In this document: positions 1 to 6,998 of the stretch, one piece after another
Layout of the letters: each line of letters starts with the position of its first letter
Numbering within the stretch: the first letter of the stretch is position 1
Assembly: GCA_963798325.1 (NCBI GenBank)
Contig: CAWCSS010000002.1
Span: forward strand, 372,001-436,000
DNA from: Solirubrobacter sp963798325
GTDB taxonomy: Bacteria > Actinomycetota > Thermoleophilia > Solirubrobacterales > Solirubrobacteraceae
Length of the DNA stretch: 64,000 bases
Reading direction: 5' to 3'
Program-made: the position numbers and the translations under genes
Notes under the pieces: generated by a model
Told to the model about the DNA's origin: nothing
The model's input: the letters and a program-made list of their open reading frames with translations, nothing else
Databases searched by the model: none

Positions 1-269
1 AGCCCGTCGAGCGGGTGCGCACGGCGGGACGGGCGTTCGAGCGGCTCGTCGCCCACCTCGAGACGCGCAAGCAGGACGGCTGCGACGCGTTCGCCGTCCA
101 GCACATCCAGGCGCCGGACGTCGCGGAGCGCCTGGTGCAGCGCGGGCGCGAGATCTACGGACGCGAGCCGGATCTGCTCTCCGAGGTCGGCCCGGTCATC
201 GGCACCCACATCGGGCCGGGCATGCTCGGCGTCGCCGGCCTGCGCAGCGAGTTGCTCGGGCCCATGTAG
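1..269 (+). CDS. DegV family fatty-acid-binding protein, C-terminal end (partial)
   Basis: The 3' end of a gene that begins left of the window; codons start at position 3 and about 88 residues are visible. The tail holds the DegV C-terminal signature VGPVIGTHIGPGMLGV. In the family this segment closes the pocket around a bound fatty acid, and DegV/FakB proteins present fatty acids to a kinase or carry them in the cytoplasm. The ligand cannot be told from this fragment. The stop is TAG at 267-269, and the next gene starts 36 bases downstream on the same strand, so the two may be co-transcribed. Confidence 0.8.
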   Translation, partial: PVERVRTAGRAFERLVAHLETRKQDGCDAFAVQHIQAPDVAERLVQRGREIYGREPDLLSEVGPVIGTHIGPGMLGVAGLRSELLGPM

Positions 270-304
270 AAGGAATCCGCCGCGCGGGCTGGAACCACGC
301 GGCG

Positions 305-1465
305 GTGGGCGTCCCGCTCGATCCTCCGAAGCAGCCGAACGAGACCCCGCTCGTCCGGGTCGTCCCTGAGCTCACGGCTCGGGTCGTCGTCCGGATCCTG
401 ATCATCACGCTGATCTTCGCGCTGGCGCTGTGGCTCGTGTACCTGCTGCGCAAGCCGATCGGGTGGGTGCTGATCGCGACGTTCCTGGCGATCGCGCTGT
501 CGGGCCCGGTGAACGTGCTCAGCCAGTGGATGAAACGCGGCTTCGCGATCACGATCGTCTACTTCGGCTTGCTGCTGGTGCCGATCGGGATCGCGGCGCT
601 GATCATCCCGCCGCTGGTCACACAGGGCAACAACCTGATCCAGGACCTCCCGCAGTACGCCCAGGACGTGCAGGACTTCGCGCAGAAGAACTCGCAGCTG
701 CGCAGCCTCGAGGAGGACTACAACATCACCGAGAAGCTGCAGGCGGAGGCGGAGAAGCTGCCCGCCCGCATCGGTGACGCGGCGAACATCCTCGGCGACA
801 TCGGCCTCGGCGTCGTCAACTCGCTCTTCGCGCTGTTCACGATCCTGATCATGACCGCGTTCCTGCTCGGCAGCGGGCGCGGCTGGGTCTCACGCGCGGT
901 CGAGATGCAGTCGCCGGCGCGCCAGGCACGGCTGCGAAAAGCGCTCGACCACATGGGCAAGGCGGTCGGCGCCTACGTCGGCGGCGTGATCGCCCAGGCG
1001 ACGGTCGCGGCCGTGCTCGCCTACATCGTGCTGATCATCCTCGGCGTCCCGTTCGCGGCCGCGCTGGCGATCGTGATCTTCTTCGCCGACCTCGTGCCGC
1101 TGATCGGCGCGACGATCGGCGCCGTGGTCGTCGGCGTCGTCACCGTGTTCGCCGACTTCCCGACGGCGACGATCGTGTGGGTGATCTACAGCATCGTCTA
1201 CCAGCAGATCGAGAACACGCTGATCCAGCCGCAGATCCAGAAGCGCGCGGTCAACGTGCACCCGTTCATGGTGCTGGTCGCCGTGCTCTTCGGCTCGACG
1301 CTGCTCGGCGTGCTCGGCGCGCTGGTGGCGATCCCGATCGCGGCCAGCGTGCAGATCGCCGTGCGCGAGTGGTGGGACTACCGCCACGACCAGCACGTGG
1401 CGGAACTGACGGGGGCGCGGGTGGTCGAACCCCCCGCGCCGCCGCCCGCGCCCGAAGCCGCGTAG
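305..1465 (+). CDS. AI-2E family transporter (PerM/UPF0118 type permease)
   Basis: A 386-residue integral membrane protein in one uninterrupted frame. A cytoplasmic N-terminus of about 25 residues precedes paired hydrophobic helices. A long soluble, helical loop (about residues 115-165, rich in Asn, Gln and Glu) follows, then further helices with the family pattern around ADLVPLIGATIGAVV and a last helix ending near residue 350. The tail is Pro/Ala-rich. Family members are secondary carriers; a few export autoinducer-2 or sodium/protons, but most are uncharacterised, so the substrate is open. The start is GTG 305. It converges on the DUF3618/holin operon, with only five bases between the stops, so no separate terminator is obvious. 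Confidence 0.9.
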   Translation: MGVPLDPPKQPNETPLVRVVPELTARVVVRILIITLIFALALWLVYLLRKPIGWVLIATFLAIALSGPVNVLSQWMKRGFAITIVYFGLLLVPIGIAALIIPPLVTQGNNLIQDLPQYAQDVQDFAQKNSQLRSLEEDYNITEKLQAEAEKLPARIGDAANILGDIGLGVVNSLFALFTILIMTAFLLGSGRGWVSRAVEMQSPARQARLRKALDHMGKAVGAYVGGVIAQATVAAVLAYIVLIILGVPFAAALAIVIFFADLVPLIGATIGAVVVGVVTVFADFPTATIVWVIYSIVYQQIENTLIQPQIQKRAVNVHPFMVLVAVLFGSTLLGVLGALVAIPIAASVQIAVREWWDYRHDQHVAELTGARVVEPPAPPPAPEAA

Positions 1466-1470
1466 AGCCC

Positions 1471-1710
1471 TCAGTACCGTCGTGAGGAGCGGCGGCCGGT
1501 CAGCAGCCCGGTCATCGCGGCGATCCCGCCGCCGACGACGAAGCCCGCCACGGCGGCGCCGATGATCACCTCGCGCTTGTGGGCGCGCAGCTGCGCGCGC
1601 CAGTCGGTCGCCTTGACGACCTCGCCGCGCAGCTTCTCGACCGACACCGCGAGCTCCGCGCGGTTGGCCTCGATCGACTGCCGGATCTCCTCCGGGGTGC
1701 GCTTGCTCAC
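1471..1710 (-). CDS. DUF3618 domain protein (small membrane protein)
   Basis: A 79-residue protein. Its first half is charged and helical, beginning SKRTPEEIRQSIEANRAEL, the hallmark of DUF3618. A single hydrophobic helix (about residues 48-70, Gly/Ala-rich) and a basic tail GRRSSRRY follow. Start GTG 1710 overlaps the stop of the upstream holin-like gene by four bases (GTGA), so translation is probably coupled. In actinobacteria DUF3618 proteins sit beside holin-superfamily III genes, as here. The role is unknown; an envelope-associated partner of the neighbouring membrane protein is the usual guess. Confidence 0.85.
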   Translation of the reverse strand: MSKRTPEEIRQSIEANRAELAVSVEKLRGEVVKATDWRAQLRAHKREVIIGAAVAGFVVGGGIAAMTGLLTGRRSSRRY

Positions 1711-2156
1711 TTCGGCGCCTCGGCCTTCGCTGGGACGGTGGTGGGCCCGCTCGGCCTCGCCGGGTGCGGGTCGGTGATCGTCGCCTTGATCAGCTGAGCC
1801 TCCTCGATCGCCATCTGCGGGGTCGGCGGCGAGCCCTTCTTGAAGAAGCGCGCGGCCATGAAGCCGGCGATGCCGCCGAACAGGAACAGGAAGCCCGAGA
1901 GGATCAGGTAGCCGACCCACGGGTTGACCCCGAGGACGTCGGCGATCAGCAGGGCGATGAAGTGCAGGAAGTAGATGATCCCCGCGAGCACGAACACGCC
2001 GGCCGCGGCGCCGACGGCCGCGCCCTTGGCCAGCCCGGTGACCTTCTCGGTGACCTCGAGCTTGGCGAGCTCGATCTCTTCCTTGACCAGCAGGCGCGCC
2101 TTGTCGGCGACATCGTTGATCGCGTCCGCGAGCTCGGAGGTGGGATGTTCAGGCAC
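1707..2156 (-). CDS. Phage holin family protein (holin superfamily III-like, chromosomal)
   Basis: A 149-residue protein. The N-terminus is amphipathic and charged (ELADAINDVADKARLLVKEE), followed by two transmembrane segments at about residues 48-72 and 80-105. The C-terminal tail is Pro/Ala/Lys-rich and cytoplasmic. This is the layout of the Phage_holin_3_6 family. Such genes are common on actinobacterial chromosomes away from prophages, and no other phage gene lies here, so lysis is unlikely to be its job. It is the third gene of a four-gene operon, two bases after the coiled-coil gene and overlapping the DUF3618 gene. Confidence 0.85.
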   Translation of the reverse strand: MPEHPTSELADAINDVADKARLLVKEEIELAKLEVTEKVTGLAKGAAVGAAAGVFVLAGIIYFLHFIALLIADVLGVNPWVGYLILSGFLFLFGGIAGFMAARFFKKGSPPTPQMAIEEAQLIKATITDPHPARPSGPTTVPAKAEAPK

Positions 2157-2158
2157 CG

Positions 2159-2794
2159 TCAGTCCACCAGCCTCTTGAAGATGCGAGCGGCCAGGAACGC
2201 GCCGGCGAAGACGATCCCCGCGAGCACCTCCGGCCGGTCCAGCGCGCTCTGTTCGCCTGCGGGCAGCGCCGCCGGCTCGGGGCGTTGCCCACCGGCGTGC
2301 GCGGCCGCCGCGGCGGCCGGATCGGTCTGCGTGCCGAGCCCGGGCGCCATCACGTTGGCGCCCGAGAGCGTCGCGGGCGCTTGACGGCCGGGCATCGAGC
2401 TCTTCACCGCGAGCCGTTCGGCCGCGGTCGCCTGTTCACGCGCCTTGGCCGCTTCGGCCTCGGCCGCGGCGGCCTTCTCCTGCGCCTTGCGCTCCTTGCG
2501 CGAGAGCTTCTCTTCCTTCTTCTCGGCGTCCTCGACGGCCTCGTGAGCCTTCGTGGTCTCCTCTTCGGCGCGCTTCGCGTCGGCCTCCGCGAGATCGGCG
2601 CGCAACTCCGCGCCACGGGCCTCGGCCCGTGCGAGGTCGGCCTGCGAAGCGGACTCGCGGGCGCCGGCGGCCGCCACCGCCTCATCGGCCGTGGAACCGG
2701 CGGCCGGCTGGCCGGTCTGTGCGGGATCGCCAGGATCAGCCAAATCGGATGGCTTCTCCCACTCCTCCGTGCGCTGGGGGTCGTCCTGACTCAC
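2159..2794 (-). CDS. Ala/Glu/Lys-rich coiled-coil protein with C-terminal membrane helix
   Basis: A 211-residue protein with no recognised domain. The N-terminus is acidic and disordered. Residues about 45-125 are an almost unbroken run of Ala, Glu, Lys and Arg heptads typical of a long coiled coil (for example KKEEKLSRKERKAQEKAAAA). A Pro/Ala linker and a terminal hydrophobic segment near AGIVFAGAFLAARIFKRL suggest a membrane anchor. Start GTG 2794 overlaps the stop of the upstream small membrane gene by four bases, so it belongs to the same operon. I infer a scaffold for the envelope proteins encoded around it; no function is known. Confidence 0.7.
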   Translation of the reverse strand: MSQDDPQRTEEWEKPSDLADPGDPAQTGQPAAGSTADEAVAAAGARESASQADLARAEARGAELRADLAEADAKRAEEETTKAHEAVEDAEKKEEKLSRKERKAQEKAAAAEAEAAKAREQATAAERLAVKSSMPGRQAPATLSGANVMAPGLGTQTDPAAAAAAHAGGQRPEPAALPAGEQSALDRPEVLAGIVFAGAFLAARIFKRLVD

Positions 2795-2925
2795 TCCGGC
2801 GGATCTTCCCCAAAGATCCGGCGGAAAACCACAGCGGCGATGCGCGTGGTCACGATCGAGGCCAGGGCCCCGGTGCCGGCCAGCAGGCCTGACCAGGCCA
2901 GGCGCTTGACGAGATCGTTGTCCAT
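2791..2925 (-). CDS. Small membrane protein, 44 residues (possibly DUF4235-like)
   Basis: First gene of the operon, short enough to be missed by length cut-offs. It has a charged N-terminus MDNDLVKRLAWSG, one hydrophobic segment of about 20 residues and a basic tail RIFGEDPPE. The pattern recalls DUF4235 proteins, but the match is weak. Support for a real gene: ATG start 2925 with a TAGACT box eight bases upstream, and a four-base overlap with the following gene (GTGA), as expected for a coupled operon. Confidence 0.65.
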   Translation of the reverse strand: MDNDLVKRLAWSGLLAGTGALASIVTTRIAAVVFRRIFGEDPPE

Positions 2926-2933
2926 GGCGCGGC

Positions 2934-2939
2934 AGTCTA
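2934..2939 (-). promoter_or_regulatory. Candidate -10 box TAGACT of a leaderless promoter
   Basis: TAGACT on the minus strand, followed by eight bases (GCCGCGCC) and the ATG of the 44-residue membrane protein. There is no Shine-Dalgarno sequence. Spacing and sequence match the other TANNNT boxes in this window. The box lies in the last codon and stop of the upstream TetR gene, so the envelope operon seems to have its own promoter. Confidence 0.5.
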
Positions 2940-3533
2940 TGCGGCCAGGCCGCCGCAGATGGTCTCGACGACGTAGAGCTTCGCCTGCTCGTACGCGTCT
3001 TCGCCCTCGCCGAGCAGCCCGAAGATCCATCCGGTCAACACCTGCTCGATCGCTCCGTAGAACGTCATGACCGCGAACTGGGCCGGGATCGTGTCCTTGA
3101 ATTCGCCCGTCTGCTGCGCCTTCTCGACCACGCCGCGGATCAGCGTGTAGGCCTCGCCGATCTTGCCGATGTGCACCGCGCCGAAGGAGTTCGCGGCCCG
3201 CGTGACCTCGACGATGATCACCTTCATCAGGTCGGGATCGTGACGGTAGGAGTCGATGATGAAGCCGGCGATGTGGTGCAGCTTCTCGTCGGCGGGGATC
3301 TCCTGGGCGTCGATCTGGCGGATCGCCTCCAGCAGGATGTTCCAGCGCTCCAGGAAGAGCGTGTCCAGGACCTGGTCCTTGGACTTGAAGTAGTGGTAGA
3401 CGAGGCCGTAGGCGACGCCCGCCTCGTCGGCGATGTCCGACACGCGGCATGTGTGGAAGCCCTCGCGCGCGAACACGCGCACGGCGGCGTCGAGGATGAC
3501 GCGCCGCTTGTCCACCGCCTGCCTGGACGCCAC
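2937..3533 (-). CDS. TetR/AcrR family transcriptional regulator
   Basis: A 198-residue protein. The N-terminal helix-turn-helix spans about residues 10-56: ILDAAVRVFAREGF, then VSDIADEAGVAYGLVYHYFKSKDQVL, the classic TetR pattern. The C-terminal two-thirds is the all-helical ligand and dimer domain, similar to the fatty-acid-responsive (FadR/AcrR) branch. Start GTG 3533 overlaps the TAG stop of the nitrilase gene by one base, so both are on one mRNA. A palindrome upstream of the pair (4389-4406) is the obvious autoregulatory site. The effector is unknown; an acyl-CoA or the product of the nitrilase-type enzyme are reasonable guesses. Confidence 0.9.
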   Translation of the reverse strand: MASRQAVDKRRVILDAAVRVFAREGFHTCRVSDIADEAGVAYGLVYHYFKSKDQVLDTLFLERWNILLEAIRQIDAQEIPADEKLHHIAGFIIDSYRHDPDLMKVIIVEVTRAANSFGAVHIGKIGEAYTLIRGVVEKAQQTGEFKDTIPAQFAVMTFYGAIEQVLTGWIFGLLGEGEDAYEQAKLYVVETICGGLAA

Positions 3534-4363
3534 TACGCGGGTACCTCCGACGGCCAGCGGTAGGCCTCGGGACGGCGGTTGGCGAGCGACGGCAGCGTGC
3601 GGCGGATCTCCAGCTGGCGCTCGAGGTCGAGCTCGGCGACGATGAACGTCTCGGTGTCCGGCGCGGTCGCGAGGACGACGCCCCACGGGTCGACGATCAT
3701 CGAGCGCCCGCCGGAGCGGATGCCCGGCGCGTGCTCGCCGATCTGGTTGGCGGCGACGACGAACGCCTGGCCTTCGATCGCACGGGCGCGCAGCAGGATC
3801 TCCCAGTGATCGCGCGTGGTCGCGAACGTGAACGCGGCCGGCACGGCGACGATCTGCGCGCCCTGCACGGCGAGGATCCGATAGAGCTCCGGGAAGCGGA
3901 CGTCGTAACAGATCGAGAGGCCGAGGCCGGTGTTGTCGGCCGTGCGCGAGACGACGATCTCGTCGCCTGGCGCCTCGTGCTCGGACTCCTTGTAGACGCG
4001 CCCGCCGACCTCGACGTCGAACATGTGGATCTTGCGGTAGGTCGCCTGCAGCTCGCCGTCGGGGTTGACGTGGATCGACGTGTTGGCGCCGCGCTCGGCG
4101 CCCTCGACGCGTTCGCTGAAGCTGCCCGCGACGAGGTCGATGCCGAGCTCGCCCGCGATGCCCGTCGCCCAGGCCAGGATCGGCCCGTCCAGCGGTTCGG
4201 CGGCGGCGATCGTCTGCTCGGGCGTCCCGAGCGCCGGCCACTTCTCCGGCAGCACGACGAGTTCAGCGCCCGCGGAAGCTGCCGCACGTGTGAGACGGTC
4301 GGCGGTTTCCAGATTGCGATCCCGATCAGGGGTCGACTGCAGCTGAACGGCGGCGGCACGCAC
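3533..4363 (-). CDS. Carbon-nitrogen hydrolase (nitrilase superfamily amidase)
   Basis: A 276-residue cytoplasmic enzyme with the complete Glu-Lys-Cys triad: E40 in VVLPEKW, K111 in YRKIHMFD, C152 in LSICYDVRFPELYR. These proteins hydrolyse amides or nitriles through a cysteine thioester. The fold and the DVRFPE segment match the Nit1/Nit2 and omega-amidase-like branch, which includes deaminated-glutathione amidase; the substrate is not certain. I place the start at GTG 4363 because GGAGAA lies eight bases before it and homologues begin at the VRAAAVQLQS strand. The upstream in-frame ATG at 4432 would cross the operator. It heads the operon with the TetR gene. Confidence 0.85.
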   Translation of the reverse strand: MRAAAVQLQSTPDRDRNLETADRLTRAAASAGAELVVLPEKWPALGTPEQTIAAAEPLDGPILAWATGIAGELGIDLVAGSFSERVEGAERGANTSIHVNPDGELQATYRKIHMFDVEVGGRVYKESEHEAPGDEIVVSRTADNTGLGLSICYDVRFPELYRILAVQGAQIVAVPAAFTFATTRDHWEILLRARAIEGQAFVVAANQIGEHAPGIRSGGRSMIVDPWGVVLATAPDTETFIVAELDLERQLEIRRTLPSLANRRPEAYRWPSEVPA

Positions 4364-4388
4364 GAGAGGTTCTCCTTCCCCAACGGGG

Positions 4389-4406
4389 ATTGACCCGTCA
4401 GTCAAT
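4389..4406. promoter_or_regulatory. Candidate TetR operator: ATTGAC-N6-GTCAAT
   Basis: A perfect six-base inverted repeat ATTGAC/GTCAAT around CCGTCA; inside it TGAC-CC-GTCA is a second overlapping palindrome. It lies 26 bases before the nitrilase start and 15 bases before the -10 box of the divergent DUF2804 gene. Placement and size fit the operator of the TetR protein encoded downstream, possibly controlling both directions. Binding is inferred from position only. Confidence 0.5.
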
Positions 4407-4420
4407 CCTGCGTCGGAGCA

Positions 4421-4426
4421 TATCGT
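4421..4426 (+). promoter_or_regulatory. Candidate -10 box TATCGT of DUF2804 gene
   Basis: TATCGT followed by nine bases and ATG 4436, with no ribosome-binding site, so the transcript is likely leaderless. The same hexamer precedes the biotin-carrier gene at 24211. It argues for ATG 4436 rather than the in-frame GTG 4427, which would touch the box. Confidence 0.4.
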
Positions 4427-4435
4427 GTGCACCGC

Positions 4436-5062
4436 ATGCCTTTACGCAAGTCGTGGCGCTGGGTGGGTGCCTTCGGACCGGAGTTGATGCTGTGCGTCGG
4501 AACGGCGCGCGTCGGCGTGCTGCGACGCTCGTGGTGGGCGGTCTGGGATGGGACCGAGTTGCACGAGGGAACGCGGGCGCCGTTCTCCTTGTCGCTCTCG
4601 AAGGGCACACCGATCGAGGCGTCCTCGGATGTCGCGTGGACGCGCAAGACGCCGCTGCGCGTGACGGGGAACGTGCTTGGCCACACGCTCGATGCGCCCG
4701 GGCTGCTCGACGAGTCGCGCGGGCGCCACGCCCGCAGGACGTCGTGGCTGTGGTCGGCCGGCGCGGGCATGACCGCCGACGGCCGGGCCGTGTACTGGAA
4801 CCTCGTCGCGGGGATGTTCGAAGGCGAGTGCGTGGTCTGGGTCGACGGTGAGCCGCACCGCGTCGGGCGCCTGCCGTTCGACGGCCTCGACGGCGTCGGC
4901 GAGCTGCGCTTCACGCCGCTCGCGGTGCGCACGCACCACGAGAACTACGTCGTGCTGGCGAGCGACTACGAGCAGCCCTTCGGCACCTTCAGCGGCTCGC
5001 TGCCGGTCGCGGGCGAGATCGTCGGGCACGGCGTGATGGAACGCCACGACGCCCTGTGGTGA
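4436..5062 (+). CDS. DUF2804 domain-containing protein
   Basis: A 208-residue protein with the conserved features of DUF2804: GMTADGRAVYWNLVAGM in the middle, SDYEQPFGTFSG towards the end, and the closing GVMERHDALW (family form GxMExHDALW). Full-length members are about 330 residues, so this one lacks part of the usual N-terminal region although its frame is open throughout. The fold resembles lipocalin-like CrtC/AttH hydrolases, but no activity is established. It is divergent from the nitrilase-TetR pair and overlaps the following transporter start by seven bases, so the two are probably co-transcribed. Confidence 0.8.
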   Translation: MPLRKSWRWVGAFGPELMLCVGTARVGVLRRSWWAVWDGTELHEGTRAPFSLSLSKGTPIEASSDVAWTRKTPLRVTGNVLGHTLDAPGLLDESRGRHARRTSWLWSAGAGMTADGRAVYWNLVAGMFEGECVVWVDGEPHRVGRLPFDGLDGVGELRFTPLAVRTHHENYVVLASDYEQPFGTFSGSLPVAGEIVGHGVMERHDALW

Positions 5063-6342
5063 TCGTCGCCGCCGTCGCGCTGATCGCGGCGATCGGCGCG
5101 GCGATCATCGGCGGCGTCCCCGAGGCGCTCGTCGCGCTCGCCGGCGCGGCGGTGCTGATCGCGATCGGCGCGCTGTCGTGGAGCGACGCCGTCGACGAGG
5201 CGCGTGCGCTCGCGCCGACCCTGATCGTGCTCGCTTCGCTGCTCGTCTTGGGCGACGGGTGCGAGCGGGCGGGGCTGTTCGACGCGCTCGCCGCCCGGAT
5301 GGCCGCGCGTGCCCGTGGCAGCGGCCCGCGGCTGCTGACGGTGGTCGTCGTCGCGGCCGCCGCGGTGACCGCCGTGCTCGGGCTCGACGCGACCGTCGTG
5401 CTGCTCACACCGGCCGCCTTCGCGGCGGCGACGAAGGCGCGCTTGAACGCCCGCCCGAGCGTGTACGCGACGTCGCACCTGGCCAACTCCGCGTCGCTGT
5501 TGCTGCCGGTGTCGAACCTCACCAACCTGCTCGCGTTCCGTGCGAGCGAGCTCTCGTTCGCGGGCTTCGCGGCGCGCATGGCGTTGCCGTGGGCGGTGGC
5601 CATCGCGATCGAGTGGGCGGTGCTGCGAAAGGTCTTCGCGGGAGCGCTCGAGGCGCGTGGCCGCACGCCGCGCGGGACGCCGCCGCCGATCCCGCGCGGA
5701 CCGGTCGCGGTGCTCGCGTTCACGCTCGCGGGGTTCGTCGCGGCGGGGCCGCTCGGGCTCGACGCCGCCTGGCCCGCGGCGGCCGGCGCGGCCGTGATGA
5801 TCGCGCAGCGCACGCTTGCCGCGCGCCGCACGGACGCGACCGCGCGACGCACCTCGCCCGCCGCCGCCGCGCGTCCCGCTCCCGCGGCGCGCGGCGCCAC
5901 GGCGCGCTCATGGGTGCGCGCCGCCGACCCCGCTCTGCTCGGGTTCGTGCTCGGTCTCGGCCTGATCGTCCGGGCGCTCGCCGACGCCGGTCTCGGCGAC
6001 GTCGTCAACGACATCCTCCCGAGCGGCCACGCGCTGCTGCCGCTGCTCGGCGCGACCGTCCTCGCGGCCGCGCTGGCGAACCTGCTCAACAATGTCCCGG
6101 CGCTGCTCGTGCTGCTGCCCGCGGCCGCCGCCGCGGGCACGCCGACGGTGCTCGCGGTGCTGATCGGCGTCAACGCCGGCCCGAACCTCACATACACCGG
6201 GTCGCTCGCGACGCTGCTCTGGCGGCGGGTGCTCAAGGAGCGCGACGCCGAGCCCAGCCACCGCGAGTTCCACCTGCTCGGCGCGGCGACGGTGCCGCCG
6301 ATCCTGATCGCGTGTACGGTCGCCCTGTGGCTGGTGACCTGA
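5056..6342 (+). CDS. ArsB/NhaD-type (SLC13, ion transporter superfamily) permease
   Basis: A 428-residue polytopic membrane protein with the two-fold repeat of the superfamily. The first half holds NSASLLLPVSNLTNLLAF. The second half holds LLNNVPALLVLLP followed by GVNAGPNLTYTGSLATLLW, which is close to the arsenite-pump ArsB signature. A basic, low-complexity Ala/Arg loop at about residues 255-285 joins the halves. Arsenite/antimonite efflux is the closest assignment, but no arsR, arsC or arsA lies near, so another anion or a proton antiport role is possible. It starts at GTG 5056 inside the end of the DUF2804 gene. Confidence 0.8.
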   Translation: MVIVAAVALIAAIGAAIIGGVPEALVALAGAAVLIAIGALSWSDAVDEARALAPTLIVLASLLVLGDGCERAGLFDALAARMAARARGSGPRLLTVVVVAAAAVTAVLGLDATVVLLTPAAFAAATKARLNARPSVYATSHLANSASLLLPVSNLTNLLAFRASELSFAGFAARMALPWAVAIAIEWAVLRKVFAGALEARGRTPRGTPPPIPRGPVAVLAFTLAGFVAAGPLGLDAAWPAAAGAAVMIAQRTLAARRTDATARRTSPAAAARPAPAARGATARSWVRAADPALLGFVLGLGLIVRALADAGLGDVVNDILPSGHALLPLLGATVLAAALANLLNNVPALLVLLPAAAAAGTPTVLAVLIGVNAGPNLTYTGSLATLLWRRVLKERDAEPSHREFHLLGAATVPPILIACTVALWLVT

Positions 6343-6809
6343 AGGTTCTGGTGTGGATCACCGAAGGCGGTTGGGAGGCGGCGGTGGACACCGCGGCGAG
6401 CCTCGATCCCGCCGAGGTGACGCTGATCCACGTGACCTCGCTCGACGTGCCCGGGCCGCGTGGGCGCCGGCACGAGCAGGTGGTCGCGCGCATGAACGAG
6501 CTGGCCGGCGAAGCGGCGCAGGCGCTGCTCGATGACGCGGCGGAACGACTCGGTCGCGAGAACGTCTGGACGGCCGCCGAGCAGGGCGTCGCGGAGACGA
6601 TCGTGATGGACGCGCTGGACGCGATGGACGTGCTCGTCGTCGCGCGCGACGGACGCCATCGCGGGCCGCATTCGATCGGGCATGAGCAGCGCTGGGTGAT
6701 CGATCACGCGCCGTGCACGGTGCTGCTGGCGTGGGCGCCCGACGCGCCGGACGACGGCGGCGAGCTGCCGAAGCCCAAACCCAAGCCCAAGCCGAAGCCG
6801 AAGCCATGA
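6327..6809 (+). CDS. Universal stress protein-like protein with (Lys-Pro)6 tail
   Basis: A 160-residue protein. It begins KVLVWITEGGWEAAVDTAASL and has the USP alpha/beta order, with DALDAMDVLVVARDG before the last strand, HAPCTVLLAW. The ATP-binding glycine motif is only partly kept (RHRGPHSIGHEQRWVI), so nucleotide binding is doubtful. The last twelve residues are six Lys-Pro pairs encoded at 6771-6806, an unusual basic, extended tail that could bind nucleic acid or a membrane surface. Start GTG 6327 overlaps the end of the transporter gene by 16 bases, suggesting coupling. It may modulate that transporter. Confidence 0.75.
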   Translation: MAGDLKVLVWITEGGWEAAVDTAASLDPAEVTLIHVTSLDVPGPRGRRHEQVVARMNELAGEAAQALLDDAAERLGRENVWTAAEQGVAETIVMDALDAMDVLVVARDGRHRGPHSIGHEQRWVIDHAPCTVLLAWAPDAPDDGGELPKPKPKPKPKPKP

Positions 6810-6875
6810 CCGCGAATGACTCGGCGCCGCCGCCCGTGGGTGGGGTCGACCTGACGTGGCCGGCCTGATTCCGGT

Positions 6876-6907
6876 AACGAAAAGCCCGCCATACGATGCT
6901 TTTCGTT
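6876..6907. other. Inverted repeat (10-bp arms) between USP and P450 genes
   Basis: AACGAAAAGC at 6876-6885 and GCTTTTCGTT at 6898-6907 are perfect reverse complements around a 12-base spacer. The following CCCC rather than a T-run makes it a poor intrinsic terminator, so a regulator site for the P450 gene 90 bases downstream is equally possible. The rest of 6810-6998 shows no gene. Confidence 0.45.
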
Positions 6908-6985
6908 CCCCGAAGGCAGCGGTCGGTGGGTGGCGCCCACGCGGCATGTGTGACGTGTTGCAAACCAACGCGCAGCGCGCGGGAG

Positions 6986-6991
6986 TACGTT
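6986..6991 (+). promoter_or_regulatory. Candidate -10 box TACGTT of P450 gene
   Basis: TACGTT, then seven bases, then GTG 6999. No Shine-Dalgarno sequence is visible, so a leaderless start is likely. Confidence 0.4.
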
Positions 6992-6998
6992 CGACGCC

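Noticed and set aside
1707..2156. Holin-like gene as a sign of prophage
   Set aside because: No endolysin, integrase or structural genes nearby; chromosomal holin-superfamily III genes with DUF3618 are ordinary in actinobacteria.
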